A stretch of DNA of 52,108 nucleotides, from NCBI GenBank assembly GCA_020832415.1, contig JAFIES010000148.1, positions 1-52,108 of the forward strand, given 5' to 3'. The notes below the pieces were generated by a model. The model was not told the DNA's origin. It made no database searches and saw only the letters and a list, made by a program, of their open reading frames with translations. This document shows, in pieces, positions 44,179-52,108 of the stretch. The position numbers were made by a program, and so were the translations under genes. The first letter of the stretch is position 1, and the number at the start of each line of letters is the position of its first letter. Origin of the DNA: Balneolaceae bacterium (GTDB taxonomy: Bacteria; Bacteroidota; Rhodothermia; Balneolales; Balneolaceae).

Positions 44179-45459
44179 TCAGAGTGGCAGTGAAATCCTG
44201 AATGTTGTACCCTTGCCCGGCACGGATTGAAGAACAAATACTTTCCCATCGTGATAATCTTCGATAATACGTTTGGTAAGGCTTAAACCAAGGCCCCATC
44301 CTCTCTTTTTAGTACTGAAGCCAGGCTTAAAGATCTCCTTCAGATACTTTCGGTCAATACCCGATCCGGAATCTTCTATATCGATTAAAAGCTGATTTCC
44401 ATCCCGTATTACTGTAATGGAAACATGCGGATCTACCACACTCTTGTTGATTGCATCCATCGAGTTTTTGATAAGATTTTCGATCGCCCACTGAAACAGT
44501 TCGGGATTAATCATTACCCGCTCGCTTGTTTCAATTGATTTTCTCACCTCAATTCGCTTACCAAGCTGTGGCATTCGATTTTCCATATAGGTTATCACCT
44601 GATTGATAATGGGCTCGGGGCAGAGCTCTTTCAGTTCCGGCTGAGAACCAATTTTATTGAATCGTTCGGCAATGCCTTTTAAACGGGTGACATCATTCTC
44701 AATCTCGTGGGCAATTTTAAGTGTCTCATTATTTTCACGATTCTGATCTCTCAGCAACTGCAGCCAGCCATAAATACTCGACAGAGGCGTACCCAGCTGA
44801 TGAGCGGCCTCCTTGGTCATACCTACCCAAAGATTCGATTGCTCCGATCTGGTAATGCTGCGATAGGTTGTATACCCTACACCGATAAGAAGTGCCAGTA
44901 TTCCAAACTGCACATAAGGGAAAAACCGCAAATACTGAATCATCGGGCTCTCACCATAATAGACATACTGGTTTAATGTACGGCTGCCATCCCCAAGTGT
45001 AATCATAATCGGTTCATGGAGGGATGCAAAACGAGTGAGCAGCTCTTCCGGCTCCATATTGTACTCATCGATAAACCGGTTATGCAGAACAAAACCTGAT
45101 TCATCCACAACAATTACAGGGATATTGAATAGATGCTCGGGGCGGATAATTTCATTGGTCACAAAATCCTGCGTAAACTTTGCCGATTCCGCTTCCAGTA
45201 TCAGCCGTGAGAGGCTGTCGGGCACTTCGGGATAGGTACGTAAAATACTTGCCACCGTATTCAGTTTGGTGCTGATTTCCTGATGGCTGGGATCCACATT
45301 AAATTCAAACGCTTTTGCCCAGAGCTCAACACTGGCCCTCTCCTGCTGCATAATACGATTCAGCAGTACCTGGTTGTAAATAAATGATGCACCGGCAATT
45401 AAAACGAGAAGGGAAACCAGTGTGATTTTAATGCGATTTGACGGTAATAACGTATTCAT
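44179..45459 (-). CDS. membrane sensor histidine kinase
   Basis: A 426-residue kinase. Two transmembrane helices (8-28 and 182-200) flank a periplasmic sensor domain of about 150 residues. The H-box KEAAHQLGTPLSS has phospho-accepting His220, and the N-box ENLIKNSMDA, G1 DSGSGI and G2 GWGLGLSL are all intact. No HAMP domain is obvious. No response regulator gene is nearby, so it is an orphan. Signal unknown. Confidence 0.93.
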   Translation of the reverse strand: MNTLLPSNRIKITLVSLLVLIAGASFIYNQVLLNRIMQQERASVELWAKAFEFNVDPSHQEISTKLNTVASILRTYPEVPDSLSRLILEAESAKFTQDFVTNEIIRPEHLFNIPVIVVDESGFVLHNRFIDEYNMEPEELLTRFASLHEPIMITLGDGSRTLNQYVYYGESPMIQYLRFFPYVQFGILALLIGVGYTTYRSITRSEQSNLWVGMTKEAAHQLGTPLSSIYGWLQLLRDQNRENNETLKIAHEIENDVTRLKGIAERFNKIGSQPELKELCPEPIINQVITYMENRMPQLGKRIEVRKSIETSERVMINPELFQWAIENLIKNSMDAINKSVVDPHVSITVIRDGNQLLIDIEDSGSGIDRKYLKEIFKPGFSTKKRGWGLGLSLTKRIIEDYHDGKVFVLQSVPGKGTTFRISLPL

Positions 45460-45630
45460 CGAACACCTGTAAAGGTTTTATTACATTCCTGGAGGGTTGT
45501 ACAATTCCTGAAAGAGCGATCGTATCTATCTGCAATCTTACGGATTGTAAACGAGTTTAACAGCATGATTAAGCCGTTAAGATAACTTATAAGATAGAAT
45601 GTACCCTGTTAAATTTTATTGCGAAAATAA

Positions 45631-46884
45631 TCAGGCGGAAGCTTTACGCTTCTCGTACACGGGAGGAGCTTTCTTTTCGATAGTTTCGCGGGTAATGATG
45701 CATCGTTTCACATTTTTCATCGATGGTATGATGAACATAATCTCGAGCATTGCATCCTCAAGAATGGAACGAAGGCCACGTGCACCGGTTTTTCTATCCC
45801 TTGCTTTTTCCACTACAGCATTGAGTGCATCGTCCTCAAATACAAGCTCAACATCTTCCATGTCAAACAGTTTTTTGTACTGCTTTGTGATGGCATTTTT
45901 TGGCTTCAGGAGAATCTCTGTCATCGCTTCGTCAGAGAGTTCTTCCAGACCGCAGATGATCGGCAAGCGGCCAATCAATTCGGGAATGAGGCCAAACTTC
46001 TGAAGATCTTCCGGTTCTACATGGGTAAAAATCCGGGGGTCATTCTTGTCGAACTTAACCTGAGTATCGGAATGGAAACCCATAGAGCTCGATGATAATC
46101 TTCTTGAAATCACCTCTTCAAGTCCGCTGAAGGCGCCACCGCACACAAAAAGAATATCCGATGTATCGAGCTGGATAAAGCTCTGCTCAGGGTGTTTACG
46201 CCCGCCTTTTGGAGGGATATTGGCTGTTGTGCCTTCCAGTATTTTAAGAAGAGCCTGCTGCACGCCCTCTCCCGAAACATCACGGGTGATGGACGGATTG
46301 TCACTTTTTCGTGACACTTTATCAATTTCGTCGATGTAAACAATTCCGCGTTTTGCGCGTTCTACATCATAATCTGCCGCCTGCAGGAGATTGCTTAGAA
46401 TACTCTCCACATCTTCACCAACATAGCCCGCTTCTGTAAGCACAGTAGCATCGGCAATTGTGATGGGCACATCAATAATCTTGGCAAGTGTTCGGGCAAG
46501 CAGTGTTTTACCTGATCCCGTTGGCCCTAATAGAATGATGTTACTCTTCTCAATACGCGTATCATCAATTGCGATCTCTGAAGCGTTGGATATTCGTTTG
46601 TAGTGATTATAAACAGCTACTGAGAGCGCCTTTTTGGCATTATCCTGGCCTATCACATACTCATCAAGCCGGTTTTTGATCTCCAGCGGTTTGAGCATCG
46701 GCTTGTACTGCTTTTCACGGCGGCGGGCAAGGGAAGAAAGATCACTTTGAATGATACTTGAAGCATCCTCAATACAATGGTTACAGATGTAAACATCAGG
46801 ACCGGCAACCATAGAGTTTACATCGTGGCTGGAACGGCCGCAAAAGGAGCAGAATACCGATTCGTTGTCTTTCTTTTTACTCAT
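45631..46884 (-). CDS. clpX: ClpX, ATP-dependent unfoldase of the ClpXP protease
   Basis: A 417-residue AAA+ unfoldase. The N-terminal zinc finger CSFCGRSS...CNHC (Cys12, Cys15, Cys34, Cys37) is ClpX-specific. Walker A is GPTGSGKT, Walker B is VYIDEIDK, and the pore loop is AGYVGED. The ring feeds substrates into ClpP. It lies 76 bases after clpP on the same strand, in the conserved order tig-clpP-clpX. Length is standard. Confidence 0.98.
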   Translation of the reverse strand: MSKKKDNESVFCSFCGRSSHDVNSMVAGPDVYICNHCIEDASSIIQSDLSSLARRREKQYKPMLKPLEIKNRLDEYVIGQDNAKKALSVAVYNHYKRISNASEIAIDDTRIEKSNIILLGPTGSGKTLLARTLAKIIDVPITIADATVLTEAGYVGEDVESILSNLLQAADYDVERAKRGIVYIDEIDKVSRKSDNPSITRDVSGEGVQQALLKILEGTTANIPPKGGRKHPEQSFIQLDTSDILFVCGGAFSGLEEVISRRLSSSSMGFHSDTQVKFDKNDPRIFTHVEPEDLQKFGLIPELIGRLPIICGLEELSDEAMTEILLKPKNAITKQYKKLFDMEDVELVFEDDALNAVVEKARDRKTGARGLRSILEDAMLEIMFIIPSMKNVKRCIITRETIEKKAPPVYEKRKASA

Positions 46885-46960
46885 GTATATCTGTTTAACT
46901 GCCTGAAGGTAGGCATTATGATCTTTTTTTCAGAAATTTTTCTGAACGTCTGTTTCCGCT

Positions 46961-47608
46961 TTATTTTTTGTCGCGTCTCATCACACGATCGATCAAGCCG
47001 TATTTGTGGGCTTCATCTGCAGTCATCCATTTATTTCTGTCGGAATCTTTAATTACATCTTCAATATCCTTACCAGAATGATCCGCAATGATACCACTTA
47101 ATTCTTTTTTGATACGAAGTATTTCCTGAGCTTCAATTTCAATATCACTGGCCTGCCCCTGTACACCGCCCAGTGGCTGGTGAATCATTACACGTGCATG
47201 TGGAAGTGCGTGGCGTTTGCCTTTGGTGCCTGCTGTAAGCAGTACCGCACCCATCGAAGCTGCCATACCCACACAAGTTGTGGATACATCACACTTTACA
47301 TACTGCATGGTATCATAAATTGCCATACCGGCTGATACAACTCCGCCCGGGCTGTTGATATATAAATTGATGTCTTTCTCGGCATCCTGCGATTCGAGGA
47401 AAAGCAGCTGTGCCACAATTGAACTCGCAACAGCATCATTTACCGGAGTGCCTAAAATCACAATTCGGTCTTTAAGAAGGCGTGAGTAGATATCGTATGC
47501 ACGCTCACCACGGTTTGTGGTTTCCACAACCATGGGTATAAGATTGTTCTGAATCTGTGTGATTTCGCTCATTTCAGGTATTTCAAAGATTGGCTGTTTG
47601 ATATTCAT
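46961..47608 (-). CDS. clpP: ClpP serine protease subunit
   Basis: A 215-residue peptidase. The catalytic triad is Ser118 in GMAASMGA, His143 in MIHQPLGG and Asp188 in KDSDRNKW, matching E. coli Ser111-His136-Asp185. It forms a double heptameric barrel with ClpX. The N-terminus is longer than the mature enzyme and probably is a propeptide removed by self-cleavage. It follows tig by 8 bases. Confidence 0.98.
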   Translation of the reverse strand: MNIKQPIFEIPEMSEITQIQNNLIPMVVETTNRGERAYDIYSRLLKDRIVILGTPVNDAVASSIVAQLLFLESQDAEKDINLYINSPGGVVSAGMAIYDTMQYVKCDVSTTCVGMAASMGAVLLTAGTKGKRHALPHARVMIHQPLGGVQGQASDIEIEAQEILRIKKELSGIIADHSGKDIEDVIKDSDRNKWMTADEAHKYGLIDRVMRRDKK

Positions 47609-47616
47609 GGCAGAAA

Positions 47617-48918
47617 TTATTTGTCTTCACTTTTTTCGTTTTCTTCTTCTCTCTTCTCACGAAATTCGTCTTTGGAGAGTTCATTTACAGAAACTTCATC
47701 AGCTAATTTTACAAATACTTTATTTTCCCGGATGGTTGTCCGCAGATTTTCAAGCTGTGATGGATTCTGAGCATAATAACTTCTCAGCTGATCTATAGTT
47801 GCACCAAACCGGGCTGCTTCAACACCAAGCTGCTGATCGATATCTTCAGGTTTGATTTCAATGTCTTCAAATTTTTCCTGCAGTTTCTGGCTGATGAATG
47901 CCCACTTGCCCTCTCGAACAGCCTGCTCATCCATTTTCTCCTTGTACTCATCTGCATTGAAGCCTTCTGGAAGTTCGCCGCCGCTCTGCTGTTTCGCATA
48001 CTCAACATACGAATTCAGGATCTGCTCTTTCATCACTTCAGGAATATCAAATTCGTGAGCTTCCGTAAGGGCATCGATTGCAGTTTGCCTGAAAATATCA
48101 TCGGCTGACTGATCGTAGTACTCCTGCATTTTGCTCTTGATGTAGCTCTTGAACTCATCAATATTTTTCGCTTCGCCGTTTGAGTTTTTCTTGGCAAACT
48201 CGTCGTTAAGCTCTGCAGTTTTCATCTCTTCCACCTTCTTGATACGCATCTCAAAACGGTCGTGCTCATCGCCTTCGCCAAGTTCCATTTTCACAACATC
48301 GCCGGCTTTTTTGCCAACGAGGTTATCTTTGAACTCTTTTGCGGCTTCCTGGCGAAGATCCAGCTTCTGATTCTCATCTTTCTCACCTTCAACCGGGTTG
48401 CCTTCTTCATCCAGGCTGACAGCATCAACAGTTACGCGGTGCTCTTCAGTGATTTCGCCATCCACTTCTTCCCAGTTACCCTGGCGTTCGAGCGTACGCT
48501 CAATCTCTTCTTCTACTTCTTCATCGCTAACATCGTGCACCATTTTATCAACGGTGATCTCTGCAAGATCCTTCAGTTCAAAATCCGGCTTTGCACCAAT
48601 CTTGAAAATCACTTCAAGCTGATCATCTTCCCATTTCAGGTCAACCATTTGAGTTTCGCCAACAGGCTCGTGATCGGGTACAATTTGCTTTTCGTACACT
48701 TCCTGTACGTAATTGTTGATCTCTTCGAGCTCAATCTCTTTGCCAAACCGCTTTTTTACGATTCCGAGGGGTACCCGGCCCGGACGAAATCCGGGAAGCT
48801 GAATTTGAGATCTGTATTTTTTAAATGCCTGATCGAATTTAGGAGAGAGATCCTCTCTGTTTGCTTTGATGGTTATCTCTTTGTCTACCGAGGTAACGTC
48901 CTGAACAGATATGTCCAC
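47617..48918 (-). CDS. tig: trigger factor
   Basis: A 433-residue ribosome-associated chaperone. The N-terminal ribosome-binding region has the signature [18 protein letters not shown] (about residues 44-61), followed by the FKBP-like isomerase domain and a helical C-terminal chaperone domain. The likely start is the GTG at 48918 (encoding VDISVQDV), preceded by AAAGGAA. An in-frame upstream ATG at 48993 would begin inside the tRNA-Leu gene and adds no family sequence, so it is rejected. It is the first gene of tig-clpP-clpX. A very acidic and Lys-rich tail ends the protein. Confidence 0.95.
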   Translation of the reverse strand: MDISVQDVTSVDKEITIKANREDLSPKFDQAFKKYRSQIQLPGFRPGRVPLGIVKKRFGKEIELEEINNYVQEVYEKQIVPDHEPVGETQMVDLKWEDDQLEVIFKIGAKPDFELKDLAEITVDKMVHDVSDEEVEEEIERTLERQGNWEEVDGEITEEHRVTVDAVSLDEEGNPVEGEKDENQKLDLRQEAAKEFKDNLVGKKAGDVVKMELGEGDEHDRFEMRIKKVEEMKTAELNDEFAKKNSNGEAKNIDEFKSYIKSKMQEYYDQSADDIFRQTAIDALTEAHEFDIPEVMKEQILNSYVEYAKQQSGGELPEGFNADEYKEKMDEQAVREGKWAFISQKLQEKFEDIEIKPEDIDQQLGVEAARFGATIDQLRSYYAQNPSQLENLRTTIRENKVFVKLADEVSVNELSKDEFREKREEENEKSEDK

Positions 48919-48964
48919 TTGTTTTTCCTTTTTTTGTTGTCTGAATATTGTAAGATCGGAATAG

Positions 48965-49050
<86 letters not shown>

Positions 49051-49230
49051 TTCACAGTATCTGATTTGCATCAGAGCCTGATAAAATACGGGATTTTCCC
49101 CGCTGATTCAACATCTGTATTTCATTAGAATATCTGCCACTGTTTGGATCAAATTTCTCTCAATGAAAATTATCTCTATTCTGCTTATCTGTAATTTTGT
49201 AGTTTTGAGGGAAAGAAATTAATTGTCCCT

Positions 49231-49593
49231 ATGTTCAGAAATTTAAGACTTGTTTACGTTACTGCAGGCAGCCGCGAGGAAGCCCGAAAAATAGGCTCCA
49301 CACTGGTTGAAGAAAAGCTTGCAGCTTGTGCCAATATTATCGATGGTATGGAGTCGATCTATCGCTGGAAAGATGCCGTTCAAACTGAAAAAGAGTGCGT
49401 TTTAATTTTAAAAACCAGCTACAGTAACGTAGCAAAATGCACCCGCAGAATCAAAGAAATCCACTCGTATGATGTGCCATGTGTTATCAGTATCAATCTC
49501 GCCGAGCAAGAAGGCAACCCCGACTATCTCGAATGGATTCTGAACAATGTGCAGCGGCCCATCTCAGCTGCCGATTATGAAACCGATGACTAA
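49231..49593 (+). CDS. cutA: divalent-cation tolerance protein CutA
   Basis: A 120-residue CutA1-type protein: VYVTAGSREEARKIGSTLVEEKLAACANII and the central YRWKDAVQTEKECVLILKT are the family signature. It forms stable trimers; a role in metal tolerance is suggested but not firmly established. Its TAA stop overlaps the ATG of the next gene, so the two are coupled. Confidence 0.93.
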   Translation: MFRNLRLVYVTAGSREEARKIGSTLVEEKLAACANIIDGMESIYRWKDAVQTEKECVLILKTSYSNVAKCTRRIKEIHSYDVPCVISINLAEQEGNPDYLEWILNNVQRPISAADYETDD

Positions 49594-50333
49594 TGCCACT
49601 TCAGATTACACGGGAAGAGTATATTATAACTGCCACTATTAATCGCCCGAAAGCAAGAAATGCCATCAATTTTGAACTGATGGATCGGCTGGAATCTCTT
49701 CTGGATGAGCTTGAACGGGATGATACTATCCGCCTCTTTATTCTGACCGGATCCGGAAAAAGCTTTATTTCCGGTGGTGATCTGCGGGAATTTCATCAGA
49801 TAAAAGATGCAGAGGGCGCCAAAACGATGACACGCCGAATGCTTTCTGTTCTTGGCCGTATTGAAGCACTGCCGTTTTGGACTCTCGCTGCCATCAACGG
49901 GCATACCTATGGTGGTGGCTGGGAAATGATGCTCTCGTTCGATTTTCGGGTGGCATTATCCGAAGCCCGGTTTGGATTTACACAAGGGGCATTTTATCTG
50001 CCACCCGGCTGGGGCGGCATCACAAAACTGAGCCGGGCTGTTGGCAGAGATCTTGCTCTCTTTCTGCTTGCATCCCAACAGGTAATTGGTGCTGACGAAG
50101 CTCTTCGAAACGGTTTAATTCAAGACGTTTATCCGGCGGAAACTTTTCAGGAGAGAGTTGATGAACTGAAACAATCCCTTATTCGCAACGACCGCACATT
50201 TATCAACTATCTGAAGCAGGAAAATATACAATCGGCTGAGGATGAAATTGAGCCGTTTAGTAAATTCTGGGAGAGCGAACAGCACCTGGATCGGGTTGAT
50301 CAATTTTTAAACAGATCAAAAGACAAAAGCTGA
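49593..50333 (+). CDS. enoyl-CoA hydratase/isomerase-family protein
   Basis: A 246-residue crotonase-fold protein. NRPKARNAIN (17-26) and the oxyanion-hole stretches SGGDLREF (60-67) and NGHTYGGGWEMM (102-113) are typical. Of the two catalytic glutamates of classical hydratases (Glu144 and Glu164 of the rat enzyme), the first is kept as Glu111 in GGGWE. The second position reads Gln131 (FTQGA instead of QPE). It may be an isomerase, decarboxylase or thioesterase of the superfamily. It overlaps the cutA stop by one base. Confidence 0.88.
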   Translation: MPLQITREEYIITATINRPKARNAINFELMDRLESLLDELERDDTIRLFILTGSGKSFISGGDLREFHQIKDAEGAKTMTRRMLSVLGRIEALPFWTLAAINGHTYGGGWEMMLSFDFRVALSEARFGFTQGAFYLPPGWGGITKLSRAVGRDLALFLLASQQVIGADEALRNGLIQDVYPAETFQERVDELKQSLIRNDRTFINYLKQENIQSAEDEIEPFSKFWESEQHLDRVDQFLNRSKDKS

Positions 50334-50334
50334 A

Positions 50335-51882
50335 TTAAATTCGCCGTACCACGTCCATAATTCCGCTTCTCAAACTGATCCATAAATAGTTGAAAAAACC
50401 ATTTTCCGGCTCCCTATCCTCTGAAATTTCTCCCCGCCTGGAATCCTCTCCATTGTTCCGGCTATCTTCCCGAACAGCAATCTGATCCATCAGAAAACTG
50501 CCTATACGATCTCGAAATCCCTGATCATGATCATCCCTGTCAATCAGTTCCATACTCAGGTCATCATAGTGCACATCAATCCAGCCCTCCGCTCTCTCCT
50601 CTCTCATTGTATATTCAAAACTGATTTCCCGGATTGTTCCGGAATCAATATTAATTCCTTCGAGATCATTCAAAATGTTGTTGAGGTTCGTTACATCAAA
50701 AGCCCCCAGGTTGCCTTTTACATCTGTTACTGATGTGCCATTTTCCATTCTCAGTTCGATGATAACATTCAGTTCACCGCTTCCCTCAAGCAGACTAAAA
50801 GCATTCAATACCATCGGGCTCTCTTCATTCGATTTTACGGGTGAGATAAGTGCGTTTGTCCCGGCAAAGAGAATTGTCCCGGGCCGCACCCCCTCTTCAT
50901 CATATTCAGAATAGCGTATATCTGCATGATGCACCCGAACTGAATCCATATCAACAGAAACTGGCAGATTATTGAGTGCTTCAAGCGGCAGTGGAGGGTT
51001 CACGGAATCGGGGTCTTCAGGCACTCGCTTATCCAGTGATACATGAAGGTCCAGAGAGTCTGCCGATAAGTATGAAGCTTTGAATCGATCTGAATGAATC
51101 AACCCGTTCAAATCAAATTGCTTAAGTACAAACCCGGAAAGGTCCACCCGAAACATGTCTGTCCGGAATTCGAGTGACTGGAAAAATTGCTCTTCGCTCA
51201 GCACCGGGTTCAGGCTTAAATTCGCAGCTTCAAACAACGAATCCGTTTCACTAATCAGGATAGACTTACCCTCGAAACGATACCTTTCTTCCCAAAACGA
51301 AAACCAAACCTCAGATAATTCAACATGAATCTCTTCCACGGTAAACGGATCTTCACAATCTGTACATCCGGGACGATAATTTATCTTCCCTGTTCGCAGA
51401 TCCAGTCCGCTCATTTCCCCAAAACCATCAGCTGCAGGAAAATGAATTTCACCCCCGGTAAAGTTTAAACTGGTTGTCAAAAATGTGAAATCAGAAGGCT
51501 CTTCATCCTGCTGCCCTGTATCATCTTCATCGGGCAATTTGACAAGATCAATGAAATAGTTCTCCATATTTACAGACTTCAATGCCATCTCTCCCCGAAA
51601 CAGTTTGCGCAATTTCAACCCATTCAGTTCAATAGCATCAGCTTCAAATATCCTTTCTTCTGCTTCATTTCCTTTAACTTCTACTGAAACGCCCTCAAGA
51701 TTTATGGATCTTGAAAATATTTTTGGAGAGGCTTTTATGATGGTCACTTCAAATTGATTATCCAGCTGCTCATTAATCAACTGCGACACGCGCTCTCCAT
51801 TTATATAAAAATGGATGAACAGAAACCCTCCAATCACGAGAGCAAGCAAAAGGGCTATACCTATCAGCAGAAATTTTTTCAT
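50335..51882 (-). CDS. AsmA-like periplasmic/envelope protein
   Basis: A 515-residue protein with an N-terminal transmembrane helix (residues 5-27) and a long beta-rich periplasmic part with AsmA/DUF748-like character: INEQLDNQFEVTIIKASPKIFSRSINLEGVSVEV near the start is typical. A CTDC pair lies near residue 175. Proteins of this kind are proposed to move or shield lipids between the membranes. The C-terminal end has an acidic/charged segment (about 460-490). It is monocistronic and convergent with the enoyl-CoA hydratase-like gene, stops one base apart. Function unproven. Confidence 0.72.
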   Translation of the reverse strand: MKKFLLIGIALLLALVIGGFLFIHFYINGERVSQLINEQLDNQFEVTIIKASPKIFSRSINLEGVSVEVKGNEAEERIFEADAIELNGLKLRKLFRGEMALKSVNMENYFIDLVKLPDEDDTGQQDEEPSDFTFLTTSLNFTGGEIHFPAADGFGEMSGLDLRTGKINYRPGCTDCEDPFTVEEIHVELSEVWFSFWEERYRFEGKSILISETDSLFEAANLSLNPVLSEEQFFQSLEFRTDMFRVDLSGFVLKQFDLNGLIHSDRFKASYLSADSLDLHVSLDKRVPEDPDSVNPPLPLEALNNLPVSVDMDSVRVHHADIRYSEYDEEGVRPGTILFAGTNALISPVKSNEESPMVLNAFSLLEGSGELNVIIELRMENGTSVTDVKGNLGAFDVTNLNNILNDLEGINIDSGTIREISFEYTMREERAEGWIDVHYDDLSMELIDRDDHDQGFRDRIGSFLMDQIAVREDSRNNGEDSRRGEISEDREPENGFFNYLWISLRSGIMDVVRRI

Positions 51883-51930
51883 CGGAATTTATATAGGTGA
51901 AAGCAATGGGCAGAACTAACCAATCGTAAA

Positions 51931-52108
51931 TTAACGTGAGATCGATATAACATTTATAAGAATCGTCAGTTAGAGCGCAGTCCCGACGCTTTTCAGGAGG
52001 GACGAAGTCGCTCATTTTCTGAACACGAAGTGAAAACTCATATATCGCTACGCGTGCAACAGATGAGCGACTTCTCCCGATTGAACTGCATCGGGATGCG
52101 CTCAATAT
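51931..52108. repeat. hairpin-forming inverted-repeat element, copy 2 (cut by window end)
   Basis: AACGTGAGATCGATATAACA (51933-51952) and GAATCGTCAGTTAGAGCGCA (51960-51979) match copy 1 at 19 kb. Two arms then pair nearly perfectly: 51973-52015 (GAGCGCAGTCCCGACGC to GAAGTCGCTCAT) with 52063-52103 read in reverse, about 41-43 bases each, around a 47-base loop. The arm at 52063-52103 also carries GAGCGCATCCCGATGC and CAGTTCAAT, as in copy 1. The expected closing terminal repeat would lie outside the window. No gene is supported here; a 110-codon frame across it is a repeat artefact. Confidence 0.7.

Noticed and set aside
46909-46948. Hairpins between clpP and clpX (TGCCT/AGGCA and TTCAGAAA/TTTCTGAA)
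   Set aside because: Short, A/T-rich, and with the T-run on the wrong side for a minus-strand terminator; tig-clpP-clpX are normally co-transcribed.
51773-52105. 110-codon minus-strand ORF at the right edge
   Set aside because: It overlaps the AsmA-like gene in another frame and the hairpin repeat; composition and low similarity to proteins suggest an artefact of the repeat.

Overview
The window looks like chromosome from a Gram-negative member of the Bacteroidota/Balneolota (FCB) lineage, most plausibly a marine or halophilic Balneolaceae-type bacterium. The pointers are an ECF sigma/FecR/SusC/SusD locus, a TonB receptor paired with a DUF4249 lipoprotein, many lipoproteins, poor Shine-Dalgarno sites with GTG/TTG starts, and a DnaE polymerase with a fused DnaQ-type exonuclease. 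The genus is an inference from gene content; no rRNA is present. Almost everything is chromosomal housekeeping or envelope function. I see no prophage, transposase, plasmid backbone or CRISPR array.

Layout. 0-3.7 kb: small accessory genes (membrane protein, amidohydrolase-like lipoprotein, CDGSH protein, DUF417/DoxX-like membrane protein, NmrA-like reductase) and a decayed 5' fragment of a butanediol-dehydrogenase-type gene. 3.8-8.2 kb: the replicative polymerase dnaE, with a perfect DnaA box upstream. 8.2-11.1 kb: a PIN/RHH toxin-antitoxin pair with a palindromic operator, an alpha/beta hydrolase, a repeat-rich gap, and thpR-acyP. 11.2-14.7 kb: TonB receptor plus DUF4249 lipoprotein. 14.8-18.9 kb: oxyR with both redox cysteines, a membrane protein, and a ligase-associated exonuclease/ATP-dependent DNA ligase pair. 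19.0-27.9 kb: a mobile-looking repeat, then sigma/anti-sigma/SusC(STN)/SusD followed by a double-VOC protein and a Gfo/Idh/MocA dehydrogenase, which reads as a signal-controlled nutrient uptake and catabolism locus. 27.9-33.5 kb: AAA/DUF4143 ATPase, nitrilase, Ser/Thr kinase with TPRs, methylmalonyl-CoA epimerase.

33.5-39.7 kb is a long minus-strand block: ribE-ribD, a PpiD-like chaperone and the Mla-type lipid transporter mlaE-mlaF-mlaD. 40.0-43.4 kb is a plus-strand run: aroC, a TPR protein, a LysM/RlpA-like protein and a CPBP protease, overlapping or nearly touching. 43.6-45.5 kb holds an ECF sigma factor convergent with a histidine kinase. 45.6-49.05 kb is the proteostasis block tig-clpP-clpX, with tRNA-Leu(UAG) immediately upstream. 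49.2-51.9 kb holds cutA, an enoyl-CoA hydratase-like gene and an AsmA-like protein. The right edge carries a second, strongly hairpinned copy of the 19-kb repeat.

The most unusual items are a family of small non-coding inverted-repeat elements (19.0 kb, right edge, possibly 39.9 kb), the DnaE with fused proofreading exonuclease and an apparently dead PHP metal site, the STN-type SusC locus with dedicated sigma/FecR and two linked enzymes, and repeated TTTGTTAAAT boxes in front of the AAA/DUF4143 gene. I did not find a clearly new multi-gene system.
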